Part shown: positions 31,301-39,100 of the stretch, in pieces
How the letters are laid out: each line of letters starts with the position of its first letter
Position numbering within the stretch: position 1 is the stretch's first letter
Assembly: GCF_000381025.1 (NCBI RefSeq)
Contig: NZ_KB905817.1
Coordinates: forward strand, 248,001 to 312,000
Source: Streptomyces sulphureus DSM 40104
GTDB lineage: Bacteria; Actinomycetota; Actinomycetes; Streptomycetales; Streptomycetaceae
Reading direction: 5' to 3'
Length of the DNA: 64,000 bases
Program-made: the position numbers and the translations under genes
The notes under the pieces: model-generated
What the model was told of the DNA's origin: nothing
Seen by the model: only the letters and a program-made list of their open reading frames with translations
The model's database searches: none

Positions 31301-33170
31301 CGGGCGCGCCGCTGAACGGCACCTCCCGGTAGCGGCGTACGTACCGCCGGCCGTCCCGGTAGCGCACCCACGCCGGCGCCCCCGGCGTCAACTCGCGCCG
31401 CAGCAGCGCGGAAAGCGCCCCGGCGCCGAGCGGCGACCTCCCGAACATCTCGACGACGGCGCAGCTCACCCCCGGCTGCTCGATACGGATCGTCCGCGCC
31501 GCACCGGTGAGCGCGGCGGGCACCGTCGCCGCCGACTCGTCCCCTGGCGAGGCGAGATGGAGCAGCGGAAGCTCGATCGGCGCCGGGAGTTCGAGCAGCG
31601 CGCGGGCGAGCGCCAGCAGCGAGACGGCGTCGGATTCGACGGCCTCCGGCAGGCCGGCACTCGGCTCGCGGCCCAAGTGGACCACGGCGTCGGGGAGTTG
31701 CCCTCTGCGCGCCAGGTCGTCGAGGAGGAGTCGGTACTCCTCCAGCGAGCCGGGGCGTGCCACCACCGTCTCCGGTCGATACGGGAGTCGGCGTGCCGCC
31801 TCCTCCAAGTGCGCCGTCGTCCCGGAGGGCTCGCCGACGAGCAGGAGTCGGCGAACCGGCCGCTCCGGGGCGGCCTCCGGCTCGGGCTCCGGGCTCCACG
31901 TCCCGGTGAGGCAGAGCGTCTCGGCGGCGGCCGGTCGGGGCTCATCGGCCGGTGCGGGTACGTCCGCAGGCCGTGTCGCCTCCGGTGGCACCAGATCGGC
32001 GAGGTAGGCGGCGACGCTCTCCACCGTGGTGTGCTCGAAGAGCAGCGTCGGGTAGAGGTCGATCGACCAGCGCTGTTCCAACGCCCTGACGAGGCTGAGC
32101 AGTTGCGCTGAGTCCAGACCCAACTCGTAGAAGCCGCGATCGGTTTCGATGCTCTCGGCGTCCTGCCCGAGGAGCGCCCCTACGGCGTCGAGCACCCCTC
32201 GTCTGAGAGCGTCCCCGTCACCGGGGCGCTCCGGCGTGGGCGCCGGTCGCCGGTCGGCCAGGGACTCTTCGGCGTGCTCCCGCGTCCCGCCCAGGGTGAG
32301 CCGGGTGATCAGCTCGCGTGACCTGATCCGCTTCAGGACGAGCTTCTCGAACCTGGCCAGCAGGGAGCCCTCCGCGTCGACGAGGTCGATGTCGACCTGG
32401 AGGACGTCGTTCCCCTCCCCCGCCGGCTCCCGCAGCCTGAGCCGCACCCCGCAGGCGGCGCCGAGGGAACCCGTGGCCCGGAACGCGCCGATGTGGAAGG
32501 GGATCAGGGGCCGAGGGTCCTCCTCCTCACCGGAGTACGCCAGCGCGTACGTCTGCATCGTCGCGGCGTCGAGCAGCGCAGGGTGGAGCAGGAAGTCTTC
32601 GCCGCTCTCCGCCGCTTCCTCGCCCAGCGCGATCTCGGCGGACATCCCGTGCGCCGTGTGCCGGAAGGTGCCCGCACAGGTCATGAAGGAGCGGTGCCTG
32701 ATGTCCGCCGCGGCCCCCAGCTCGTACACGCGCTCCACGTCGGTGAACTGCCCCGTCCCGACGGGCTCGACGGCAAGCTGCGGGACCGGCAGGTCCACAT
32801 GGAGTTCGGCCTCCATGTGCGACGTCCACTCCTCCTCGGCCGGCCGCCCGTGCGGCAGCTTCCTGCTGCGGGCCCGTACCCGGCGCCAAGTGCGCCCCGG
32901 CTCGATCTCCACCTCGATCTCGCGGTCGCACTCCGCGTCGGTGACCACGGGTTCGACGAAGAGGACGTTGCGCAGCCCGACGCGGTCCAGCGCGAAACCC
33001 CGCTCGTCGAGCAGCCGGTAGGCGAAGTCCAGGAACGTGACTCCGGGCAGAGTGCGGACGCCGTGCACCCGGTGGTCGTCCACGAGGGGGTTGTCGCTGG
33101 TGAGGGTCGCTCGGCAGCGGAGGACTCGGTGCGCTTCCACGGCGTTCTCTTCCTGGTCGTCCACGGTCAA
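19329..33170 (-). CDS. trans-AT polyketide synthase, modules 2 (part) to 5
   Basis: 4,613 residues; the ATG overlaps the upstream stop codon (ATGA). Domains with approximate residues: DH 1-275 (HRVHGVRTLP, then HPALLD); ACP (GLDS near 350); KR (SGGNGVLG near 640); KS 905-1345 (DTMCSSS); carrier-like insert with GLDT instead of GLDS near 1420; KR (IGGAGGIG near 1850); C-methyltransferase (EIGSGTGG near 2297); ACP (GFDS near 2535); KS 2630-3060 (NTGCSSS); KR (LGGAGDIG near 3457); ACP (GFDS near 3738); KS 3827-4270 (DTACSSS); ACP (YGVDS near 4525); C-terminal docking helix. No AT or ER is present. Expected chemistry: dehydration in module 2, C-methylation with ketoreduction in module 3, ketoreduction in module 4, no reduction in module 5. 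That is what the tetrahydropyran acid half of kirromycin requires, where module 3 makes the gem-dimethyl carbon and module 5 takes ethylmalonyl (family knowledge). Confidence 0.93.
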   Translation of the reverse strand: MTVDDQEENAVEAHRVLRCRATLTSDNPLVDDHRVHGVRTLPGVTFLDFAYRLLDERGFALDRVGLRNVLFVEPVVTDAECDREIEVEIEPGRTWRRVRARSRKLPHGRPAEEEWTSHMEAELHVDLPVPQLAVEPVGTGQFTDVERVYELGAAADIRHRSFMTCAGTFRHTAHGMSAEIALGEEAAESGEDFLLHPALLDAATMQTYALAYSGEEEDPRPLIPFHIGAFRATGSLGAACGVRLRLREPAGEGNDVLQVDIDLVDAEGSLLARFEKLVLKRIRSRELITRLTLGGTREHAEESLADRRPAPTPERPGDGDALRRGVLDAVGALLGQDAESIETDRGFYELGLDSAQLLSLVRALEQRWSIDLYPTLLFEHTTVESVAAYLADLVPPEATRPADVPAPADEPRPAAAETLCLTGTWSPEPEPEAAPERPVRRLLLVGEPSGTTAHLEEAARRLPYRPETVVARPGSLEEYRLLLDDLARRGQLPDAVVHLGREPSAGLPEAVESDAVSLLALARALLELPAPIELPLLHLASPGDESAATVPAALTGAARTIRIEQPGVSCAVVEMFGRSPLGAGALSALLRRELTPGAPAWVRYRDGRRYVRRYREVPFSGAPGSSLRDRGVYLISGGNGVLGRFFAALLAREARARLVLFGRSELDGEARAELRALEERYGAEVGYLRADAADAGDVARVVREARARYGEVNGVIHAAGTLRDALVRHKEASQVREVLAPKVRGACHLDEATRGELLDFFALFSSVTGTVGNAGQSDYAVANAFVNAYARARDAAGRPGSSLAFGWPLWDGGGMRTDESTDAYFGRHGQSPLTAEPGAAAFRAGLGREEAELVLFHGERPRILRSLDATVPGAPFDLPLAAADESSPRPAPRAGAVAAPRPADGPQHMSRDIAVIGLAGRYPGARDVDELWRNLAAGRDCVREVPQERWAQRDFYHPEPHAPGRSVSKWGGFLDDADRFDPHFFQVTPREAEGMDPQERLFLETVWHTMEDAGCTREGMAGSRVGVFAGVMFNQYQMLGLEAPERLPVLPGSFSSSVANRVSYFFDFTGPSLAVDTMCSSSLVALHLACQSLLAGECELAFAGGVNVAAHPYKYLYLSQAGFLSGDGRCRSFGSGGDGYVPGEGVGAVLLKPLERALADGDPVHGVVKGSAVNHGGRSGGFFVPRPDAQTGLLRSALERSGVDPATIGYLEAHGTGTALGDPIEMAALERVFGAREAGREAVPIGSVKSNLGHLEPAAGIAGLTKVLLQMRHRTLAPSLHAEEVNPAVDWDTAPFRVQQAAAPWARSVAPEGRPVPRRAGVSAFGAGGANGHVVLEEAPEMPAHEDAGTPQLVVLSAKKEENLRQLAERYVEFLDARRSPVLWGAGAPGDAELLRIATELSGLTGETPGAGAALDEWGLDTADLRRFEQQLAERLPDSRPAPRLALDSTLAQIAEHLSATARPDGADASAGPSLAELAHTAQTGREAMPERLAVVVSDVGELREVLRDFTAHGTDGRVHRGSVAPGAKAGNADEGAVREALARRDLAALARLWVTGVPVEWRELWRGSAPRRVALPLYPFTRRRCWVGSESPEPSPAEPEAPSGPEFTYAPVWEPAAAPAASGGSTGSVLIVYAAAARGLAEALARRHPHQRVVRAELAGRTERIGEGHWLVDAADPQGPAVLREELAELSTVHFLGGLHDGTATEALSALERAEEAGVRALFRTAARLAVPLAGAGPLRWTIVTNDVWPVAGSPVTNPGAGGLAGMARVLESEHPQWSVPVVDLAGSGGASWGDVADRLLAEPPARGARVAYRGGVRYEQTLRAVTLPAPADGGIRTGGTYVIIGGAGGIGARIAGFLAGEHAARVALVGRSPLDEERERRIAAADPDGAHLAYFQADAAQEAELRDVLARVRERFGEVHGVIQAALVNTGGLVRNLADSDMLAGLAAKSRATVALAEVFRDEPLDFLALFSSAQAFLGDPGLAHYAAGSTFQDSYAHALDAHTPFPVRAIDWGYWGTVGAVAGEAEGRRLLDAGFRSIAPREGWRTLLRALAGDQPQVLALPAEERLLRRLNLASPSPSPSPSADREAAADPDGMAESFVPDEAGAASIAAFHALDARMTEAAVGWLLRLLDGMGAWHGPEDAADAATIAGRIGVVPRYERLLAKVLDILHEAGLLRAMAGRYAPAPGALVRCREEDHAARLDALADERADLAVFVRLLSMCLHRYPELLRGEVLATDLLFPGSGTSLMEGLYKGNPISDVYNDALERCLLSAVRERLSTAGSEERVRILEIGSGTGGTTAGLLRQLAPYGERLEYTYTDLSAAFLEHGRRAYGSAHPFLRFKRLDIDREPEAQGFAPGSYDFVVAANVLHATRDIHRTLAHTRTALRPGGMLFLNELTSVTVQSTVVYGLLDGWWQHDDPARRLPGSPLLDAAGWRDAAALCGFEGFAALPDARRTSENFQHVLVAQRGASAEAPPAAPPIEPVRAAAAEVPDDGSLRADVQGDLLRLTSDASGTAVEDLDTEQDLGAFGFDSVSYSLLARRLNEEFGFDLSPTVFYETPSLRALVDKLVADHPVLLRERYGGTRPAGPGGESEVTGEPDRPDGGLPHTPPEPAPAAPAAASGADEPVAIVGMAGRLPGGADPEAFWRRLEAGDDLVTEVPPDREALRSPDRRGAFIEDVDLFDPLFFGISPREAEGMDPQQRLFLQTVWTGLEDAGIAPGTLAGSDTALFVGAGSHDYEELQTAAGVPADAYAATANTHSILANRISYCLDLRGPSEPVNTGCSSSLVALHRAAEAIRNGSSSVAVAGGVNLLLSPRNYELLERTGMLSPRGRCRTFDSGADGFVRGEGVGLVVLMSRSRAEAGGHRVRGWLRGGAVSHGGRARSLTAPNPVGQAEMLVQAYRRAGVDPASVGCVETHGTGTQLGDPVEIDALKSAFARLFADRGEAVPEDGRIALGAVKTNIGHLESAAGIAGVLKMLLAMEHGVLPPSLHLRQANPYLRLEGSPFRLVTGATPWQRRRDERGRELPLRAGVSSFGYGGVNAHVVLEEAVPPAVGGERRPAPDEQVFVLSARTPSALRAYAAALEAEVTGWPAAALSERWADLAYTLQVGRDAMEFRLAVVTSDPAELTSALAAHARGADAPGLFTGPAGSGGAARQARGSRAAAARWVGGGAVDFAELRDGSRARLLSLPTYPFEEVRCWFGAPVPGRDAADTERSAEPADDLLYVPGWEEVPLPDGPRDAVGPVWLVHTEDAAALADTLAERLSDRTVVRIRPDRPHDLGAAAQAAPAAVHFLAGVGRPGAGHLGSLDAQEETGVLALFGLVRGLLARPASAGTDMTVVTTDACTVDGSPVRTPSGAELWGFARSLGRECPSWRIALLDLAFEEVARDPAAAAELVLGATGLPDARLAVRQGRCYRPVLHPAPELPAGRREERLRPGGVYLILGGAGDIGSDLAAHLVAEYGARVGLLGRSPLDERLKERLAEVDPDGTHAVYVRADASDPAQLRRAAETVAERFGPVNGVVHAANVLRDGALHSVSEDRFRAGLRSKTATTAAVAEVFGAEPLDFLLLFSSVQSFLGNPGQSGYAAGCAFQDACAHALDARLPYPVRVVDWGAWETSRLAESHGERLREAGVAPIPPRAGLRALTEVLGSEEVQVAVVGGTERFLAEIGVRKKAAAQQPEPPAATDRGRSAETDLRAALLTDVHQLVCEAAKVPRDALSPGAELVRFGFDSIAYTRLSQSFNEFFGLEVTPAFFFGVSTTLDLVEKTADSHPERLRAHYAGQAPPTEPAPREPAPRPAQVPSAGPPPAVPLDDEEDAVAVVGMAGKLPGSDDLAEFWAHLADGDDLVTEVPGDRWDWRGLYGDPEPGEFRTLVKWGGFMRRVDEFDPLFFGISPTEAEAMDPQHRLVLEAVWGCIEDAGIAPSALARTATGVFVGASSYDYFELQHALGTPLDGYNSVGRSHAIMANRVSYLLDLHGPSEAVDTACSSSLVAVDRAVWMIRRGECVAALAGGVNVVASPTLHVDTGHAGMLSTGDGRCKTFDARADGYVRSEGVGMVLLKRLSAAVADGDVIHGVIRGSAVNHGGRGNSLTAPSPQAQAAAVLKAYRQAGVDPRTVTFVETHGTGTSLGDPVEIDGLRAAFEELYREWGVSEPPEAHCALGAVKSNVGHLEAGAGLAGLLKTLLAMEHGVLPKNLHLEEVNPHLKLAGSPFHLLRERQEWHRPPDPAGGEAPRRGGVSSFGLGGVNAHVLVEEFRDASERKPDARAHVFVLSAADEERLRAYATRLAEWLDGPPAHATPAAVARTLQAGRDPMDVRLAVVAEGLDELRGKLLAWTGGESAVPKLVSGDVRLSGADSALLLEGEEGRAYLRLVVEGGKWEKLARLWAAGAPVDWELLWPGGAPRRLSLPTYPFARERYWLRPGEQFEGYGEYGAHGEYGDEAASSADTEATGAPPTEPTLPEPTPAAPLPPSAAVERNGATPDAPLEQVIAELLGKHLGIDAAALDVARDLADYGVDSLGLRRLSRALGARYGISVPARFFSPEGSIADFSRSLREKFPDRLDRPAGAAEEQEGGIGSVLQLLSSGRLGVEDAVTRLGRSGPDGR

Positions 33171-36100
33171 CCGGTAGGCGGGAAGGTCAATTCGAGGCGG
33201 GCCGACCGGTGTCGGCCGCGTGCCGCTCCCCGGCGGGCGGGGTCAGGTCCTGCCGGCCGGGACTTCCGCTGCGGCCAGAACGGCTGCCGTCGGTAGACGG
33301 GAGGGGGCAACGGCTGCCGGTGGTCGGCCACGGGGGCCGTGTCCGGGGCACGGCGCAGGATCAGGTGCGCGTTGGTGCCTCCGAACCCGAACGAGCTGAC
33401 CGCCGCCCGCTCCAACACCGCATCCCGGCGCTCGGTGACCGGATAGAAGGGCGAGTCGGAGAAGGCGAACCTCGGGTTCGGCCTGGCGCAGTTGAGCGTG
33501 GGCGGGAGCTGCTGGTGCCGCAGCGCGAGCACGGTCTTGATCACTCCGGCCACGCCTGCGGCGCTCAGCAGATGGCCGATGTTCGTCTTCACGCTCCCGA
33601 CCCCGCAGAACTCCGTGTCGGCGGTACGGCGCCGGAAGGCGGTGGTGAGCGCCTGGAGTTCGATCGGGTCGCCGACCATGGTGCCGGTACCGTGCGCCTC
33701 GACATGGCCGATGGTGCGCGGATCGATGCCGCCGCGCTCCAGGGCGGCGTGGATCAGCTCCGTCTGGGCACGTGCGCTGGGTGTGGTGTAGCCCATGGTG
33801 TGCCCGTCGTTGTTGACCGCGCCCGCCTCGATGACGGCGAGCACCCGGTCGCCGTCCCGCTCCGCCTCGTCCAGTCGCTTCAGGAGCAGCATCCCCGCGC
33901 CCTCGCCCGGTACGAACCCGTCGGCCGCCTCGTCGAAGGTGTGGCACCTTCCCGTGGGGGACAGCGCCTTCCCCTCGCTCAGCAGCAGGTAGGGGTCCTC
34001 GTCCAGGAGCAGGTCGACGCCGCCGGCGAGCGCCAGCTCGCTCTCCCCCGCGGCGAGGCTCTGACAGGCGAGGTGCACCGTGACCAGCGAGGAGGAGCAG
34101 GCGCTGTCCACCACGAGGTTCGGCCCCGACAGATCGAAGAAGTGCGACAGGTGCGCCGCGATGAAGTTCTGCCCGAGCCCGACGATCGCCTCCCTGGGCA
34201 ACGGCCGAAGATGCTCGCGGTAGTTGGCGGCACGGGTGCCCAGATAGACGCCGACGCCGCGCCCCTTGAGCCCGTCCTCGCGGTACCCCGCATCGCGCAG
34301 GCACTCGGCGCTCACCTCCAGCGCCTTGCGGGCCAGCGGGTCGAGGTGGCGGGCGGTGCGCTCGTCGAAGCCGAAGTACCCGGGGTCGAAGAGCGCGGCG
34401 TCCTCGATGAACCCGCCCCACTTGCTGACGCTTCTACCGGGGCCGCCGTCGGGGGAGTAGAACGCGCCCACGTCCCAGCGGTCCGGCGGGACTTCGGCGA
34501 TCCGGCTGCGCCCCTCGACGAGGTTCCGCCAGTAGGCGTCCGTTCCCGCGGCGCCGGGGAACCGGCACGCCATACCGATCACGGCGACCGGCACGGGCCC
34601 GGTCGGGGCCGCCGCACAGGGTGCGCCCGCGGTGAGGGGCGTGGGGGCGGTGCTCTCGGCCGAGGCACCCGGCGATGTCGCGGCGCGCGGTCCCGGGTCG
34701 CCGCCGCTGCTCAACTGCCGTACGGCAGCGGGCGACCGCTCGGCGAGCGCCGCCGCCAGCCCGGCGGGCGTGGGGTTCTCCTGGACGAGCACCGGGTCGA
34801 CCGGCTCCCCCAGCACCCCCTCCAACTCCTTCACCAGTTCGGCGAGGAGCAGCGAGTCGAGACCGAGATCGGCAAGGGAAGCGGTGTCGGCCAGCTCCTC
34901 CGCCGGCACCCGGAGCGTGCGCGCCAGGACCTCCGTCACCCAGGGCGGCGCCGTCCCGGCACCGTCCACCGAGGCGCCGGACTCGGCCGGGGCGGAGGCG
35001 TCTCCCTGCTCCGCAGGCGAGACGACGGCAACCGGCGCCTCCCGCAAGGTTGACGGCGGCACCGCGACGTCGCCCCGGTACGGCAGCACCACCCGGTGCC
35101 CCGCCACGGCGAGCGCACCGTCGAGCAGTTCGAGCGCCTCGGCACCGTCGAGCCCGGCGAAGCCCAGGTTGACGGCCGCCTCTCCGCGCCCCTCGCCGAG
35201 GCCGGTGCCCTCCCACACGGGCCACTGGAGAGAACGCGTCGTCCAGCCGGTACCCGCACCGTCGGCGTGCGCGAGAGCGAAGTCGTCGAGGAAGGCGTTG
35301 GCCGCCGCGTAGTCGCCGTAGGCGGCGGCGAGCCGGGGAACGGCGGCGGAGACCGAGGAGAAGAGGACGAGCAGGCCGGGCGGCTGCCCGGAGAGCGCCT
35401 CCCACAACGTGCGCACGCCCCTCACCTTGGGGTCGAGGATGCGCTGGATGCCCTCCGGTGTCTTCGCCAGCAGCGAGCGCGCGTCGTCCATCGCTCCGGC
35501 GCAGTGGAAGACGGCGGAGAGCGCCCCGTGCCGTTGCCGTGCCGCCTCCAACAGCCGTGCGAGGGACGCGGCGTCGCTGAGCGCGTGCGTACGCACCTCG
35601 ACGGAGGCACCGCGCTCCGTCAGTTCGAGGAGGGCGCGCAGCCGCGCGGCGAGCTTCGGCTCGGTACGCGGATTCGCCGCCTGCTCGGCCCACTTCGCGC
35701 GCGCCGGCAGCCGACTCCGTCCGATGAGCAGCAGGTGGGGCGCGCCCCGCCGGTGCAGTTCGGCGGCGAGGCGCAGACCGATGGCGCCCGTACCGCCGGT
35801 GATCACCACGGTCCCCGCCGCCGCCTCGTCGAGGGGGCTCGGCCGGGCGGCCGCGGCAGCTCGCTCGGACGGTCCCAGGGCACGCAGCGCGGCGTACTCG
35901 CGGCGGCCCGCACGATGGCGGACCCGGGTCTGCCGGTCGTCCCGCGCGAGTTCGTCGGCGACGAGCGGGGCCAGCGCCTCCGGCTCGTCGGGGCCGAAGT
36001 CCACGTCGACCGTGCGGCTCCGCACGGTGCGGAACTCACCGGAGAGCATCCGGTACAGCCCCGCCGCCTCAGCGGCGAGGGGGCCGCGGACCACGTGCAG

Positions 36101-39100
36101 GCACGTCAGCGAGGGCATCCGGTGGCGCGCCAGCACCTCCTGGAGCAACCGCACCCGCCGCCGCAGCACCGGGGCCGCGTCGCCCGGCCTCTCCTGCGGC
36201 CACCAGTCGGCGAGGTCGACGAGCCCGGCGAGCTGCTCGCCCTCCGGCAGCAGCGCGTCCAACACCGGTGGACGCGCGGCGAGTTCGGCGGCGCGCACCA
36301 CGATGCCGCGGCGCCCGTCGCGCTCGGAGCCGAACAGCGCGCAACCAGCCTGCTCCGACTCCTCGTTGACGAGCACCAGGTAGTTGCCGGGAGCGGCCTC
36401 TCCGCGCTGCCCGCCGTCGGCCGTCCAGCTCTCGACGAGGAACTCAGGCTGCCCGCCTGCCGCTTCGTCCTCCCGCGCGGCTGCCGGCGCCGCGGCCCAG
36501 TGCTGCTCGCGGCGGAAGGGGTAGGTCGGCAGCGGCACCCGCCTGCGCCGGTACGCGCCGCCCCCGGCTCCCTCCTCCCAGTCGGGCTCTCCGCCTGCCA
36601 CCCAGCGTCGCGCCCGCTCCCCGGCTGCCGACGTACGGCCAGAACCCAGCACGCCCGATTCGTCCCGCTCACCGGCGAGATGACCGCGAAGGGCGCTCAC
36701 CACCTCCTCGGGCGTCGACGCCACCACCGCGAGCCGCTCCTCCATCGCCGCGCGCCCCACCTGGAGCGTGTAGGCGATGTCGGCGAGCGGCCCGCGGTCC
36801 TCCTCGGCGAGGAATTCCAGGAGCCCGCCGACGGCCTCTTCGAGCGCGTCGGGGGTCCTCGCCGAGAGCGGCAGCACGTGGGGGCCGGCCGGCGCTGTCG
36901 CCCCGTCCGGCTCCGCCGCGTCCCGGTACTCCTCCAGCACCACGTGCGCGTTGGTCCCGCCCATGCCGAACGAGCTGACCCCCGCCAGGCGAGGCGCCGT
37001 CGCCCCGTCGGAACCGACCGCCCGCCGCCACGGCGCACGCTCGCGCTGGACGCGGAACGGCGAACCCTCCAGGTCTATCCGGTGGTTGAGGGCGCTGAAG
37101 TGCGCGGTGGCGGGGAGCTCACCGTGGCGCATCGCCAACATGACCTTGATCATCCCGGCGATCCCCGCCGCCGCCTCCAGGTGCCCGATGTTGGTCTTCA
37201 CCGACCCCAGCCCGCAGTACGGAGCCTCCGGCTGCGGCTGCCCCCGATCGAGGCGGAGCCGGCGGAAGGCGTCGACGAGCCCGGACACCTCGATCGGGTC
37301 CCCGAGCACCGTCCCCGTACCGTGCGCCTCCAGGTAGCCCACGGTCGCCGGGTCCACGCCTGCCTGCTCGTACGCCTGCCGCACGAGTGCCGACTGCGCC
37401 TCCGGGTTCGGTGCGGTGAGCGACTGGGCGTCGCCACCGTGGTTGGTGGCCACGCTCTTGACGACCGCGAGAATCCGGTCACCGTCCGCACGCGCCCGCC
37501 CGAGCGGCTTGAGCACCAGCGCGCACACGCCCTCGCCCCGCGCATAACCGTCCGCACCGGCGTCGAAGGTCCGGCAGCGGCCCTCGTCGCTGAGCACCCC
37601 GGCTCGCGCGTACGCCTCGTACTGCCCCGGATCGCAGATGACGTTCACCCCGCCGACGAGCGCCTGTTCGCAACTGCCGTCGCGCAGCGCCCGTACGGCC
37701 TGGTCCACGGCGACCAGCGAGGAGGAGCAGAGGGTGTCGACCGCGACGCTCGGGCCGTGGAAGCCGAAGGCGTGCGAGACCCGGCCTGCGACGATCGACG
37801 GCGAGGTGGCCACGCTGCGGTGCGGCTCGGCACCCGCTCGGGTCTCCCGCAGCACCGCCGCGTAATCGTTGTGGCACACCCCGGCGAAGACTCCGGTGCG
37901 GGTACCGCGCAGGCGCGTCACGTCGTGCCCGGCGTCCTCGAACGCCTCCCAGGCGACCTCCAGGAAGAGCCGCTGCTGAGGGTCGATCAGAGCCGCCTCA
38001 CGTCGGGAGACCCGGAAGAAGGCGTGGTCGAAGCGCCTGATGTCGCGGAGGAAGCCGCCCCGTGCCGGAGGTTGCTCGCCGGCGTGCCAGTCCCAACGGT
38101 CGGCGGGTATCTCGCTGAGGACGTCGCGCTCTTCGCAGAGGACCCGCCACAGCTCACCGACCGAGTCGGCGCCGGGGAAGCGCCCGGCCATCCCCACGAC
38201 GGCGATCTCCTCGTCCCTCCCGGAAGCGCGCCGCTCCGGGAGGGGCGCCGCGGGTTTCGGCGTCGCGGCCGGCTCCTGTGCAACCGTGCGCGCGAGGTCG
38301 GCGAGGGTGAAGCTCAGGAACAGCCTGCTGGGGTCGACCTCCGTGCCCAGTACGGAGGTCGCGCGGGACGCGAAGGCGGAGAGGGCGAAGCTGTCGAGCC
38401 CGAGCAGGCGCAGGTCGGTGCCGTCCCCGAGCTCCTCCGCAGGAACGTCGAGGACCTGCGCCATCACGGGACGCAGCCGCGGCAGCAGCGCGGCCGGGTC
38501 GGGTCTCGGGCCCTCCACCGGTGCCGGCGCGGGCGGTTCGACGGATGCCGGGCGCTCGGCGAACTGCTTTGTCGTACGGATACGGGCCAGGGGCGTGCCG
38601 TCGCGCTCGCGGAGGAGGGTCGAGGCCAGGTGTGCGGTGTCCCCGTCGAAGTCGCAGGCATCGAGCCGGTAGACGACCGTGTCGTCGGGCCCGCAGTTGC
38701 CGAGGTAGTACACGTCGCGGGAGACGGTCGAGGCGGCGCTCGACCAGTCGCCTGCGGGCCCGCGGCCGGCCGCGCGCAGATCGAGCCGCTCGCAGTGGTC
38801 GTTGATGTGCGGGTAGGAGGCGAAGTAGAGCAGTCCTGCCGCGTTGAGGTCGTGGTACGGGTTGAGTTCGTAGCGCAGGCCGCCTTCCCCGCCCGACTCG
38901 GGACCTGACCTGCTGACTTCGTGGAACTCGCGCTGGAAACGCAGGAGTTGCTCATCGACCGCTCCGGTGACGCCGCCGGTTGCAGGCGGGGCCACGGGCG
39001 TCAGCGAGCCCTCCGCACCACGCTTCACCAGGACGGTCATCAGGCGCGCGGTCAACCGGCGCCCGTCCGAGAGGAGTTGGACGTCGGACGTGAAGGTGTG

